Source: Pseudonocardia parietis
Lineage (GTDB): Bacteria; Actinomycetota; Actinomycetes; Mycobacteriales; Pseudonocardiaceae
Assembly (NCBI RefSeq): GCF_017876315.1
Contig: NZ_JAGINU010000001.1
Coordinates: 1,798,001 to 1,862,000 of the forward strand
Direction of reading: 5' to 3'
Length of the DNA: 64,000 bases
Position numbers and translations under genes: made by a program. Positions 43,203 through 51,955 of this stretch are shown here, piece by piece (the stretch's first letter is position 1; every line of letters starts with the position of its first letter). The notes below the pieces were generated by a model that was not told the DNA's origin, did not search any database, and saw only the letters and a list, made by a program, of their open reading frames with translations.

Positions 43203-43463
43203 ATGGCGAACATCGACGAGATCCGGGCCGGGATCGGGCGGGCCAACCAGCAGGCCACCGAGAGCCTCGGTGCCCTGCGCCACGCCCGCCAGGCCATCGA
43301 GGAGGCCGCCTCGGCCTTCTCGCAGAACATCTACGGCACCGCCCAGAACGATGCCGACGACGCCCGCGGCCGGTTCGCCGCCGCCTCCGAGAAGATCGAC
43401 GAGGTCGAGCAGATGCTGCACGTCGCGATGCAGTCCGCCGACGACGTCGCCGCGCGGCTGTGA
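43203..43463 (+). CDS. Small helical protein, WXG100-like in size and shape
   Basis: The product is 86 aa, predicted to be two long helices: ANQQATESLGALRHARQAIE before, and ARGRFAAASEKIDEVEQMLH after, a turn with SQNIYGTAQN. The length and hairpin plan recall WXG100/ESX proteins, but the turn has YGT instead of WxG, and no YxxxD/E signal is seen at the C terminus. There is no signal peptide. I do not recognise a named family. It starts ATG 43203 with GGAGGG upstream and lies 28 bp before the FtsK-like ATPase gene, so they are probably partners. Confidence 0.75.
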   Translation: MANIDEIRAGIGRANQQATESLGALRHARQAIEEAASAFSQNIYGTAQNDADDARGRFAAASEKIDEVEQMLHVAMQSADDVAARL

Positions 43464-43491
43464 CGGCGCCGGTGCCCGACCCGCCAGCGTG

Positions 43492-46272
43492 ATGGCCCGT
43501 CGTCGCGACCGCATCCGCGCCGCCTTCGAACGCTTCCACAGCGCCGCCTCCGCCGCGGTCGGGGCGGCGGAGGTACGCCGGGACCGGGCCGCCCGCGTAC
43601 ACGCCGAGGTGATGGCCGAGCTGTGGCTGCGGGAGACCGGTTACGACGCCGCGCAGCACGACCCCGGCCTCGCGCGGATCCTGGCCAACCCGCGGTTCGC
43701 CGAGGTCGTCGCCCGCGTCGCCGACGACCGCGCGCACGCCTTCGACCGCTGGCAGGGCGACTCGCCGCGGGCGCTGTCGGACATCGTCGCCGGAGCGACG
43801 CCCGGCGCGGCCGGCGACGACCCGGCGGCGTGGGAGCCCGTCGCGGGCGACGCCGAGGCGGTCGGCGAGGTGCCCGAGATGTGGGCGCTGGGTACCGGCT
43901 CGGTCGAGGGCGGTGCGCCGTTCCGGGTCGCGGTCCCGCTGCTGGACGGCGCGCACCTGCAGATCGTCTCCACGCCGCGCACCCGGGAACGGGCCGAGGC
44001 GATGGTCGAGCAGCTGGTGCTGCGGATGCTGCGGCACTTCCGGCCCGGCGTCGTCGGCGTGCATGTGTGGGACGTCGGCCAGCTCGCCGGTGCCCTGCCC
44101 GGGCTCTACCCGCTGACCCGCACCGGCCTGCTCACCGTGCACGACCCCACCCGGCTGGAGGCGCTGCTCGCCCAGCTCGCCGACCGGATCCGGCGGGTGC
44201 AGACGCGGGTGCTCGCCGCGGGTAGCTCGTCACTGGCCGAGCTGGCGAGGCAGAGCGGGAAGCGGCCCGAGTCGTGGATGGTGGCGGTGCTGGTCGGCAG
44301 CGGGCGCGAGCTGCCCGAGGCCGAGCTGCGCCAGCTACAGCGGGTCGCCCGCGGCGGCATCGCGGCCGGGGTGGTGCTGGTGCTGCTCGACGTCCCGGTG
44401 GCGCTGCGCAGGCCGGTCGAGTCGGTCACCTTCGGCGACCCACCCGGGACGGACCCGGAGGACGCGTCGGCGCCGGTGCCGGTGCACACGTCGCTGACCG
44501 GGCCGCACGTGCTCGTCGAGCCGGACCGGCCGGTCCCCCCGGACGACGTGACGGCGGTCTGCACCGCGATCGCGGCGGCGCACGAGCAGTGGCGCGGCAG
44601 GCTCGGGGCGTTCGCCGACCTGTTGCCTCCGGTGGCGGACCGTGGGCGGGAGCGCTCGGACCAGGGACTGGTCACTGAGATCGGGTTCAGCGACGGCATG
44701 CCGGCCGAGATCTGCCTCGACGACCACTCGCCGCACGCCCTGGTCGGCGGGCCCAGCGGCTCCGGCAAGACGAACCTGCTGCTGGCCTGGATCTCCGGGC
44801 TCGCCGCGCGCTACGGGCCGGAGGAGGTCGAGCTGTACCTGCTCGACTTCAAGGAGGGCGTCTCCTTCACCCAGTTCGCCCCCGATCCCGGCGGGCACCG
44901 GCCGGACCGGCTGCCACAGGCCCGGCTGATCGGGGTCAACGTCAACACCGACCGGGAGTTCGGACTGGCGCTGCTGCGCCACCTGTCCGACGTGATGCGC
45001 TCCCGGGCCGAGGCCGCCCGGCGCTACGGGGCGACCAAGCTCGCCGAGCTGCGCGCGGAGCTGGCCGACCGGGGGATCACCGGCGCCGAGGCCCGGCTGC
45101 CGCGGATCGTCGCCGTGATCGACGAGTTCCAGTTCCTGTTCACCGGGCGCGACGCGGTCAGCGCCGAGGCCACCGCGCTGCTGGAGGACGTCGCCCGGCG
45201 CGGCCGCTCGCAGGGCGTGCACCTGGTGCTGGCCAGCCAGGACATCTCCGGGATCGACGCCCTGTGGGGCCGGTCGGCGATCTTCGAGCAGTTCGTGCTG
45301 CGGATCGCGCTGCCCCGCGCCCGGCGGATCCTGGCCCAGGACAACGAGGCGGCGCTGGAGCTCCCGCGCTGGCACGCGGTGGTCAACCACGACTCCGGCG
45401 TCGAGCACGGCAACCGGGTGGTCACGGTGCCCGAGGCCGGTGCCGCACTGGTGCGCGAGGTGCAGCGCACGGCCTTCGAGGCCCACCCGCACGAGCCCCG
45501 GCCGGTCGTGTTCGACGGTGCCCGCGCCCCGGAGCACGACGAGCTGGCCGCCCGGCTCCCGGCCGACGGTGTGCCCCGGGCGCTGGTCGGGCAGCTCGTC
45601 GACGTCCACGGCAGCCCCGCGGCGGCCGAGCTGGCGGACGCGCCCGGCCGCAACCTCGGTGTGATCGGGCCGGACGCGCGCGTCGCCGTCCCGCTGCTGT
45701 GCACGGCGGTCGAGTCCTACGTCGCGGGCCTGCCCGACGACGGTGCCCGGGTGCTGCTGATGCCGCTGGCCCCCGACGCCGTCGCCGCGGTCGACGAGCT
45801 CGCCGGACGGCTGCCCGGCGAGGTGGAGAAGGTGTTCGCGGACGGTTTCGCCGCCCGGATCCGGGAACTGGCGGCCGCGGTCCGGGAGCGGGCCGGCGCA
45901 GCCGGTACCGACGGGCATCCGCCGCTGGTGGTCGCCCTGTTCGGCGCGGACGTGGCGGAGACGATGCTGGACCGCACCGGCACCGAGGACCTGCGCTCCG
46001 TGCTACGGCACGGGCCGGGTGTCGGCGTGCACCTGCTGGGGTGGTGGCAGGGGGCGCAGCGGCTCAAGACGCTGCTGGCGCCGCCCGGCGCCGCGCTCGA
46101 CGACCTCGGCGCGTGGGTGGCGGCCGGGGTGCAGGGCGCCGATCTCGTCCCGCTGCTCGGGGGCCAGCCGCTGGACTGGACCCCGGCCCCGGGGCGCGGG
46201 CTGTTCCTCGACCGGGCCCGGTACTCGCGGCCGCAGCTGGTGATCCTGACCGATCGGGGTGGTGGCCGATGA
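43492..46272 (+). CDS. Soluble FtsK/SpoIIIE-family (EccC-like) ATPase
   Basis: The product is 926 aa. The first 100 residues are basic and helical (ARRRDRIRAAFERFHSAASA). An N-terminal domain follows (about 140-350, LLDGAHLQIVSTPRTRERAE), then an FtsK/SpoIIIE ATPase with Walker A GGPSGSGKTNLLLAW (about residue 420) and Walker B VAVIDEFQFLF (about 540), plus GRSQGVHLVLASQDISGI. From about residue 715 a second ATPase-like domain has lost its Walker A (NLGVIGPDARVAVPLL) but keeps a VVALFGADVAE core and GPGVGVHLLGWW. No membrane helix or gamma DNA-binding domain is seen, so it is neither FtsK nor a standard EccC. ATG 43492 is chosen; GTG 43489 adds one residue. Confidence 0.88.
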   Translation: MARRRDRIRAAFERFHSAASAAVGAAEVRRDRAARVHAEVMAELWLRETGYDAAQHDPGLARILANPRFAEVVARVADDRAHAFDRWQGDSPRALSDIVAGATPGAAGDDPAAWEPVAGDAEAVGEVPEMWALGTGSVEGGAPFRVAVPLLDGAHLQIVSTPRTRERAEAMVEQLVLRMLRHFRPGVVGVHVWDVGQLAGALPGLYPLTRTGLLTVHDPTRLEALLAQLADRIRRVQTRVLAAGSSSLAELARQSGKRPESWMVAVLVGSGRELPEAELRQLQRVARGGIAAGVVLVLLDVPVALRRPVESVTFGDPPGTDPEDASAPVPVHTSLTGPHVLVEPDRPVPPDDVTAVCTAIAAAHEQWRGRLGAFADLLPPVADRGRERSDQGLVTEIGFSDGMPAEICLDDHSPHALVGGPSGSGKTNLLLAWISGLAARYGPEEVELYLLDFKEGVSFTQFAPDPGGHRPDRLPQARLIGVNVNTDREFGLALLRHLSDVMRSRAEAARRYGATKLAELRAELADRGITGAEARLPRIVAVIDEFQFLFTGRDAVSAEATALLEDVARRGRSQGVHLVLASQDISGIDALWGRSAIFEQFVLRIALPRARRILAQDNEAALELPRWHAVVNHDSGVEHGNRVVTVPEAGAALVREVQRTAFEAHPHEPRPVVFDGARAPEHDELAARLPADGVPRALVGQLVDVHGSPAAAELADAPGRNLGVIGPDARVAVPLLCTAVESYVAGLPDDGARVLLMPLAPDAVAAVDELAGRLPGEVEKVFADGFAARIRELAAAVRERAGAAGTDGHPPLVVALFGADVAETMLDRTGTEDLRSVLRHGPGVGVHLLGWWQGAQRLKTLLAPPGAALDDLGAWVAAGVQGADLVPLLGGQPLDWTPAPGRGLFLDRARYSRPQLVILTDRGGGR

Positions 46273-46625
46273 GCGCGTCCGAGCGGTACCGCGAGGTGGT
46301 GGCCGAGCTGGCCGGGGCCGTCGTCGAGCTGCGCGCGCGGGACGCGGAACGGGCCGCCGAGCTGCGCCGGGAGCTGCACGCCGCCGAGCGCGAGCTGCAC
46401 GCCGCGGCCGACACGCTCACCCTCGCCCGCGGCATGGCCGAGCTCCGCTGGGAGGCGGCGCTACAGGTGATGTGGTCGGCGGAGGAGCCGGGCAAGCCGC
46501 GCCCGCGACCCGACCACCGCGCCGACCCGGCCCGGTACGCAGAGCTGGAGCGCGAGGCCGACGAGGCGCTCGAAGAACTGCGCGCGTCCGGGAACCGGCG
46601 GCTGTTCCGGCGACGCCGCTCCTGA
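46269..46625 (+). CDS. Coiled-coil protein coupled to the FtsK-like ATPase
   Basis: The product is 118 aa. It overlaps the ATPase stop (ATGA), so it is made with it. The first 65 residues are an amphipathic, Glu/Arg/Ala-rich helix likely to form a coiled coil (LRARDAERAAELRRELHAAE). A Pro/Arg linker (EEPGKPRPRPDHRADP) and a second helix follow, then a basic end RRLFRRRRS. No signal peptide or membrane segment. I recognise no family. The basic tail could bind nucleic acid or membrane lipids. Confidence 0.75.
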   Translation: MSASERYREVVAELAGAVVELRARDAERAAELRRELHAAERELHAAADTLTLARGMAELRWEAALQVMWSAEEPGKPRPRPDHRADPARYAELEREADEALEELRASGNRRLFRRRRS

Positions 46626-46653
46626 CCGGGCGGGAGACGCACCCTGCACTCGC

Positions 46654-46709
46654 CGAGATGCGGCTCAGGGTCGGCGAATGATCGACAATTCGCCCTGAGC
46701 CGCATCTCG
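46654..46709. terminator. Long bulged hairpin between convergent genes
   Basis: Perfect 17-bp arms CGAGATGCGGCTCAGGG (46654-46670) and its complement (46693-46709) enclose a 22-nt loop, inside which GGCGAAT (46673-46679) and ATTCGCC (46688-46694) can extend the stem. It lies 29 bp after the coiled-coil gene and before the convergent DUF6104 gene. It may be a terminator or a dispersed palindromic repeat. Confidence 0.7.
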
Positions 46710-46728
46710 ACGGGTGCGGGGCGTCCTG

Positions 46729-46905
46729 TCAGTCGTCGTCGGCGTCGTCGCGGGCGAGGAAGCTGGAGAGCCGCTCGACGGCCGTCTCGAACTGCGGGTT
46801 CAGGTCGACGAACGCCCGCAGCCGGTCGGCGAGCCACTCGACGCTGACCTGCTCGTCGCCGCGCCGGTCGACGAGCTCCTCGATGCCGCGGTCGGTGAAG
46901 TACAC
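46729..46905 (-). CDS. DUF6104 family small protein (58 aa)
   Basis: The product is 58 aa, starting VYFTDRGIEELVDRRGDEQV and continuing VEWLADRLRAFVDLNPQFE. This is the pattern of the actinobacterial DUF6104 family, found beside kgd in many genomes. It is acidic at the C terminus (ARDDADDD). GTG 46905 is used; a purine-rich site is not clear. It is not linked to the FtsK cassette, as the two converge. Function unknown. Confidence 0.82.
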   Translation of the reverse strand: MYFTDRGIEELVDRRGDEQVSVEWLADRLRAFVDLNPQFETAVERLSSFLARDDADDD

Positions 46906-46933
46906 GTCGTCAGGTTAGTGCCCCGGTGACAGC

Positions 46934-46969
46934 GGCGGCCGGGCGCGGGGTCTCCCGCGCCCGGCCGCC
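46934..46969 (-). terminator. Terminator downstream of kgd
   Basis: Perfect 16-bp arms GGCGGCCGGGCGCGGG (46934-46949) and its complement (46954-46969) flank GTCT. It starts 19 bp beyond the kgd stop codon in the direction of transcription. Confidence 0.85.
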
Positions 46970-46987
46970 GGGCGTGTCAGCAGACGA

Positions 46988-49900
46988 TCAGGACGTCGCG
47001 AACGCCTTGTCGATCAGCTCGGCCTGCTCGACCTCGTGCACCTTCGACGAGCCGGCGGCCGGGGCCGCCATCCGCCGCCGGGACACCCGGGTGAACTTCC
47101 CCTGCAGCTGCGGGAGCTTCTGGGGCAGTTCCAGGCCGTAGTACGGCCACGAGCCCTGGTTGGCGGGCTCCTCCTGGACCCAGCGGATGTCGTCGGCCTC
47201 CGGGTAGCGCTCGAGGGCCTCGGTGATCTCCTCGATCGGCATCGGGTACAGGCGCTCGACGCGGACGATGGCGGTGTCGTCCACCGAGGTGTCGCCGTTC
47301 TTGCGGCGCTTGTCCCGTGCCGCGGCGAGCTCCCAGTAGATCTTGCCGGAGCAGAACAGCACCCGCTTCACGTCCGTGACCGGGCTGCTCTTCTCGCGGT
47401 GCTCCGGGTCGTCGATGACCGGGCGGAACCGGCCGTCGGTGAAGTCGGACAGCTGGTTGACGACCTGCTTGGCGCGCAGCATCCACTTCGGCGTGAACAC
47501 CACCAGCGGCCGGCGCACCCCGTCGAGGGTGTGCTGGCGCAGCAGGTGGAAGTAGTTCGCCGGCTCGGACGGCAGCGCGACCGTCATCGATCCCTCGGCG
47601 CACAGCTGCAGGAACCGCTCGATGCGACCGGAGCTGTGGTCGGGACCCTGGCCCTCGAGGCCGTGCGGCAGCAGCAGCGCGACGTCGGAGAGCTGGCCCC
47701 ACTTCGCCTCACCGGACGAGATGAACTCGTCGATGATCGGCTGGGCGCCGTTGACGAAGTCGCCGAACTGGCCCTCCCACACGACGAGCGCCCCGGGGTG
47801 GGCGACCGAGTAGCCGTACTCGAAGCCGACCGCCGCGAACTCCGACAGCGCCGAGTCGTAGGCCAGGAACCGGCCCTGCCCCTCGGCCAGGTTGCGCAGC
47901 GGGAAGTACTCCGCGCCGGTCGTGCGGTCGAGCAGCACCGAGTGCCGCTGCACGAAGGTGCCGCGGCGCGTGTCCTGGCCGGAGAGCCGGATCAGGCGGC
48001 CGTCCATGGCCAGCGAACCCAGGGCGAGCAGCTCGGCGAAGGCCCAGTCGATGTCGCCCTCGCGCGACATCTTGTAACGCTTCTTCAGCACCGGCTCGAC
48101 GCGCTTGTGCACCCCGAAGCCCTCGGGGAGCGCCTCGTGCACGTCACCGACCCGGTGCACGACCTCCAGCGGGATCGAGGTGTCGAGATTGCTCGGGACC
48201 TTCTGCACGTCCTCGATCGACGGCGAGATCACCGGCGGGGTCTTCTCGAGCTCGCGCACCTCGTTGAAGACGTGCTCGAGCTGGTTCGAGAAGTCCTTGA
48301 GCGCCTGCTCGGCCTCGCCCATCGTGATGTCGCCCCGGCCGATCAGCGACTCGGTGTAGATCTTCCGGACGCTGCGCTTGGCATCGATGATGTCGTACAT
48401 CGACGGCTGGGTCATCGACGGGTCGTCGCCCTCGTTGTGGCCCCGGCGCCGGTAGCAGATCATGTCGATCACGACGTCGTTGTTCCACCGCTCGCGGTAC
48501 TCGACCGCCAGCTTGGCCACCCAGACGCAGGCCTCCGGGTCGTCGCCGTTCACGTGGAAGACCGGCGCGCCGATCATCTTCGCGACGTCGGTGCAGTACT
48601 GCGAGGAGCGCGAGTGCTCCGGCGCGGTGGTGAACCCGACCTGGTTGTTGACCACGACGTGCACGGTGCCGCCGGTACGGTAACCGCGCAGCAGTGCCAG
48701 GTTCAGCGTCTCGGCCACCACACCCTGGCCGGCGAACGCGGCGTCACCGTGCATCAGGACCGGCAGGACGGTGAAGGCGCCGTCGCCCTTGTCGAGGATG
48801 TCCTGCTTGGCACGGACGATGCCCTCGAGCACCGGGTCCACGGCCTCCAGGTGCGACGGGTTCGCGGTCAGCGACACCGCGGTCTCGCCGTCGCCGAACA
48901 TCCGGAAGTACTTGCCCTCGGCGCCGAGGTGGTACTTCACGTCGCCGGAGCCGTGCGCCTGGCCCGGGTCGAGGTTGCCCTCGAACTCGCGGAAGATCTG
49001 GCTGATCGGCTTGCCGACGATGTTGGCCAGCACGTTCAGCCGGCCGCGGTGCGGCATGCCGATGACGACCTCGTCGAGCTCGCGCTCGGCGGCCTTGTCC
49101 AGGACTGCGTCAAGCAGCGGGATGACGGTCTCCCCGCCCTCCAGCGAGAACCGCTTCTGCCCGACGTACTTGGTCTGCAGGAACGTCTCGAACGCCTCGG
49201 CGGCGTTCAGCCGGGACAGGATGTACTTCTGCTCGCTCTGGTCCGGCTTGACGTGCGGGACCTCCATGCGCTCCTCGAGCCACTTGCGCTGCTCGGGGTC
49301 CGCGATGTGCATGTACTCGGTGCCGATGGTCCGGCAGTAGGACGCGCGCAGCAGGCCGAGCACGTCGCGCAGCTTCATGTGGCTCTGGCCGCCGAAGCCG
49401 CCGACGGCGAAATCGCGGTCGAGGTCCCACAGGGTCAGGCCGTGCGAGAGGACGTCGAGGTCCGGGTGGCGCCGCTGGCGGTAGTTCAGCGGGTCGGTGT
49501 CGGCCATCAGGTGCCCGCGGGTCCGGTAGGACTCGATGAGCTCGAGCACCCGGGCGGTCTTGTCGACCTCGCCCTCGGGGAAGTCCTGCACCCAGCGGAT
49601 CGGCTCGTACGGCACCCGCAGCGACGCGAAGACGTCGTCGTAGAAGCCGTCCTCACCGAGCAGCAGGTGGTGCACCCGGCGCAGGAAGTCGCCGGACTCG
49701 GCGCCCTGGATGATCCGGTGGTCGTAGGTGGACGTCAGCGTGATGATCTTGCTGATGCCGAGCTCGGCCAGCCGCTCCTCGGACGCGCCCTGGAACGCGG
49801 CCGGGTACTCCATCGCGCCGACGCCGATGATCGCGCCCTGGCCGACGGTCAGCCGCGGCACCGAGTGGTTGGTGCCCAGCGTTCCCGGGTTGGTCAGGCT

Positions 49901-50878
49901 GATCGTGGTGCCGGAGAAGTCCTCGGCGGTCAGCTTGCCGCCGCGGGCCTTGCGGACGATGCCCTCGTAGGCGGCCCAGAACTGGGAGAACGACATGTTC
50001 TCGCAGCCCTTGATCGACACGACGATGAGCGTCCGGCCGCCGTCCTTGCCCGGCATGTCCATCGCCAGGCCGAGGTTGACGTGCTGGGGCGTGACGACCT
50101 GCGACTTCCCGTCGGAGTCCGCGAAGTGGCGGTTCATGTTCGGGAAGTCGGCCAGCGCCTTGACCAGCGCGTAGCCGATCAGGTGGGTGAACGAGAGCTT
50201 CCCGCCGCGGGTCCGCTTGAGGTGGTTGTTTATGACGATCCGGTTGTCGGCCAGCAGCTTGGCCGGGACCGCACGGACACTGGTCGCCGTCGGCAGCTCG
50301 AGCGACGCGGTCATGTTCTTGGCGATGGCGTTGGCGGCGCCACGCAGCGGGGTGGTGGTCGAGCCATCCCCGTCCTGCGACGGCTTGGCGGCCTTCGAGG
50401 CGCTGCCGGCGGCAGGCTTCGCGCTCCCGTTCGACGAGGGCGCGCTCGCGGTGCGCAGCTTCTCCTCGGCGGGTGGCGGCTCGGCCCTCGGCTTCACCGG
50501 CGGCGGCACGTCCTGCGCCGAACCGGACGACCTGCCCGACGCGGTGCCGCCGTTCTCGACCGCCTTCTGGGACGGCGAGGACGAGACGTCGGAGCCCTCG
50601 TCGTCCTCGGTGGCGGACCCGCTGGTGACCCCGCCGGAGCTCTTCGTGGGCACGGAGCCCTTCTCGGGGGTCTCGGCGGTGGCGGCGGCCCCGGTGTCGG
50701 CCGGGGTATCGGCCGGTGTCGGGCGCTGCTCACCGTCCTTGCCGTAGTCGGCGAAGAACTCGTGCCAGGCCGGGTCCACGGCCGACGGGTCCTCCTGGAA
50801 GCGCTGGTACATCTCCTCGACGAGCCACTCGTTAGGACCGAAGCCGCTCGCCTGGTGGGAGGTACTGCTCGATGACAC
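46988..50878 (-). CDS. kgd: Multifunctional 2-oxoglutarate metabolism enzyme Kgd (E1o with E2-like domain)
   Basis: The product is 1296 aa, the usual actinobacterial fusion. A short N-terminal anchor ([20 protein letters not shown]) and an Ala/Pro/Ser-rich linker precede an E2-like acyltransferase domain that ends in the active-site motif [15 protein letters not shown]. The thiamine-diphosphate E1 domain follows, with [40 protein letters not shown] for the cofactor and [15 protein letters not shown]. It decarboxylates 2-oxoglutarate in the TCA cycle and is inhibited by GarA-type proteins in mycobacteria. GTG 50878 is used. It is probably transcribed alone, with a strong terminator after it. 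Confidence 0.97.
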   Translation of the reverse strand: MSSSSTSHQASGFGPNEWLVEEMYQRFQEDPSAVDPAWHEFFADYGKDGEQRPTPADTPADTGAAATAETPEKGSVPTKSSGGVTSGSATEDDEGSDVSSSPSQKAVENGGTASGRSSGSAQDVPPPVKPRAEPPPAEEKLRTASAPSSNGSAKPAAGSASKAAKPSQDGDGSTTTPLRGAANAIAKNMTASLELPTATSVRAVPAKLLADNRIVINNHLKRTRGGKLSFTHLIGYALVKALADFPNMNRHFADSDGKSQVVTPQHVNLGLAMDMPGKDGGRTLIVVSIKGCENMSFSQFWAAYEGIVRKARGGKLTAEDFSGTTISLTNPGTLGTNHSVPRLTVGQGAIIGVGAMEYPAAFQGASEERLAELGISKIITLTSTYDHRIIQGAESGDFLRRVHHLLLGEDGFYDDVFASLRVPYEPIRWVQDFPEGEVDKTARVLELIESYRTRGHLMADTDPLNYRQRRHPDLDVLSHGLTLWDLDRDFAVGGFGGQSHMKLRDVLGLLRASYCRTIGTEYMHIADPEQRKWLEERMEVPHVKPDQSEQKYILSRLNAAEAFETFLQTKYVGQKRFSLEGGETVIPLLDAVLDKAAERELDEVVIGMPHRGRLNVLANIVGKPISQIFREFEGNLDPGQAHGSGDVKYHLGAEGKYFRMFGDGETAVSLTANPSHLEAVDPVLEGIVRAKQDILDKGDGAFTVLPVLMHGDAAFAGQGVVAETLNLALLRGYRTGGTVHVVVNNQVGFTTAPEHSRSSQYCTDVAKMIGAPVFHVNGDDPEACVWVAKLAVEYRERWNNDVVIDMICYRRRGHNEGDDPSMTQPSMYDIIDAKRSVRKIYTESLIGRGDITMGEAEQALKDFSNQLEHVFNEVRELEKTPPVISPSIEDVQKVPSNLDTSIPLEVVHRVGDVHEALPEGFGVHKRVEPVLKKRYKMSREGDIDWAFAELLALGSLAMDGRLIRLSGQDTRRGTFVQRHSVLLDRTTGAEYFPLRNLAEGQGRFLAYDSALSEFAAVGFEYGYSVAHPGALVVWEGQFGDFVNGAQPIIDEFISSGEAKWGQLSDVALLLPHGLEGQGPDHSSGRIERFLQLCAEGSMTVALPSEPANYFHLLRQHTLDGVRRPLVVFTPKWMLRAKQVVNQLSDFTDGRFRPVIDDPEHREKSSPVTDVKRVLFCSGKIYWELAAARDKRRKNGDTSVDDTAIVRVERLYPMPIEEITEALERYPEADDIRWVQEEPANQGSWPYYGLELPQKLPQLQGKFTRVSRRRMAAPAAGSSKVHEVEQAELIDKAFATS

Positions 50879-51022
50879 TCTGCGTCAACCGCCTTGTTAG
50901 CTGCTCGATTTGTCGCGACCGGCTACCAGGTTAGTCCCCTCGGCGCGAGTGGTGTCAGTGCGCCGGGTCCCACTTCGTGACGGTTTCGTGATCATTTGAT
51001 ACGGAGCGGCGCGCGACACGAT

Positions 51023-51880
51023 TCAGAAGCCGGGCGGTGACCCCAGTACGTCGACCACGGAGGTCTGGACGGTGGTCTCGGCGATGACGGTGCCGACCGG
51101 CGGGCCGACCCGGGCCGGGCGGCGGACGGTGTCGCGCTCGCCGGCGTACTGGCCGTCGACCGGGGAGATCAGCAGCTCGCTGCGGACCGGCCCGTCGTCG
51201 TGGACCAGGGTCGGGTGGAGCTCACCGTCGAGGTTCGTGGTCTCGCCGAACTCGACCGCCGGCAGCTCGCGGAGCGCGGTGTAGAGCACCGCACGGACGT
51301 CGGCCGGGACCCGGCAGGTCCGCAGCGCGTCCACCGCGCTCTGGAACGGGCCGGTGTAGCCGCGGCCGGGCGGGCTCTCCTCGACCAGGCGCGCCAGCAT
51401 CGCGTCCGGCTCGGTCGGCAGCGTGGCCAGGAACGCCTCGGTCGGGTTCGACCAGGAGCCGGGCTTCGCGGCCGGCAGGTGGCCGTGCAGCTCGGCGTAG
51501 AAGTCACCGTGCGGGGCCCGGAACCGCCCGGTCGGCCACTGGTCGGCGATCAGGAAGCCGTCGTCGACGGCGCGTGCCCCGTCACCGCAGAGCCAGCGCA
51601 GCTGACCGGTCAGCTCCCGGTCGAGCAGCCAGTCCGCGGCGGGGTCGGCCGGGGTCCACTGCTGCAGCAGGTGCTCGGAGAAGTGCACGCAGAGCTCGTC
51701 ACCGGCGAACCAGGTGCCCATCCACCAGGCGTGGGTGGCCGTGTGCCGGTACTGCCCCGGGGAGACCGGCTCGTCGGAGGTCCGGATGGCCAGCTCCAGC
51801 AAGTCCTGCTCCTCCTCGTCGTTGCCGGGCGGATTGCCCCGGACGCGGTGACCGTGGACGACATCACACATTCTGTACAT
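51023..51880 (-). CDS. CU044_5270-like protein without membrane anchor
   Basis: The product is up to 285 aa. The middle and C-terminal parts (VSPGQYRHTATHAWW, then FLATLPTEPDAMLARLVEE, LRTCRVPADVRAVLYTALRE and VGTVIAETTVQTSVVDVLGS) follow the plan of CU044_5270-type actinobacterial proteins, which usually have an N-terminal membrane helix and sit beside an ECF sigma gene. Here there is no helix and no sigma gene, and the N terminus (MYRMCDVVHGHRV) is unlike the family. It may be a truncated derivative. The start is uncertain. Function unknown. Confidence 0.6.
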   Translation of the reverse strand: MYRMCDVVHGHRVRGNPPGNDEEEQDLLELAIRTSDEPVSPGQYRHTATHAWWMGTWFAGDELCVHFSEHLLQQWTPADPAADWLLDRELTGQLRWLCGDGARAVDDGFLIADQWPTGRFRAPHGDFYAELHGHLPAAKPGSWSNPTEAFLATLPTEPDAMLARLVEESPPGRGYTGPFQSAVDALRTCRVPADVRAVLYTALRELPAVEFGETTNLDGELHPTLVHDDGPVRSELLISPVDGQYAGERDTVRRPARVGPPVGTVIAETTVQTSVVDVLGSPPGF

Positions 51881-51955
51881 CGCGGATACGACCCGTGACG
51901 CGGCCCCCCGTCACTGCGCCGAACGGCCCAGTGGGAGGAGGCGCCGCCGGGACGG

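Noticed and set aside
43203..46625. A complete type VII (ESX) secretion locus
   Set aside because: EccB, EccD, EccE and mycosin genes are absent, the ATPase has no membrane helices, and the small protein lacks WxG.
47036..50875. 1279-codon frame antisense to kgd
   Set aside because: It mirrors kgd exactly and has no motif; a frame of this length is expected in high-GC coding DNA.
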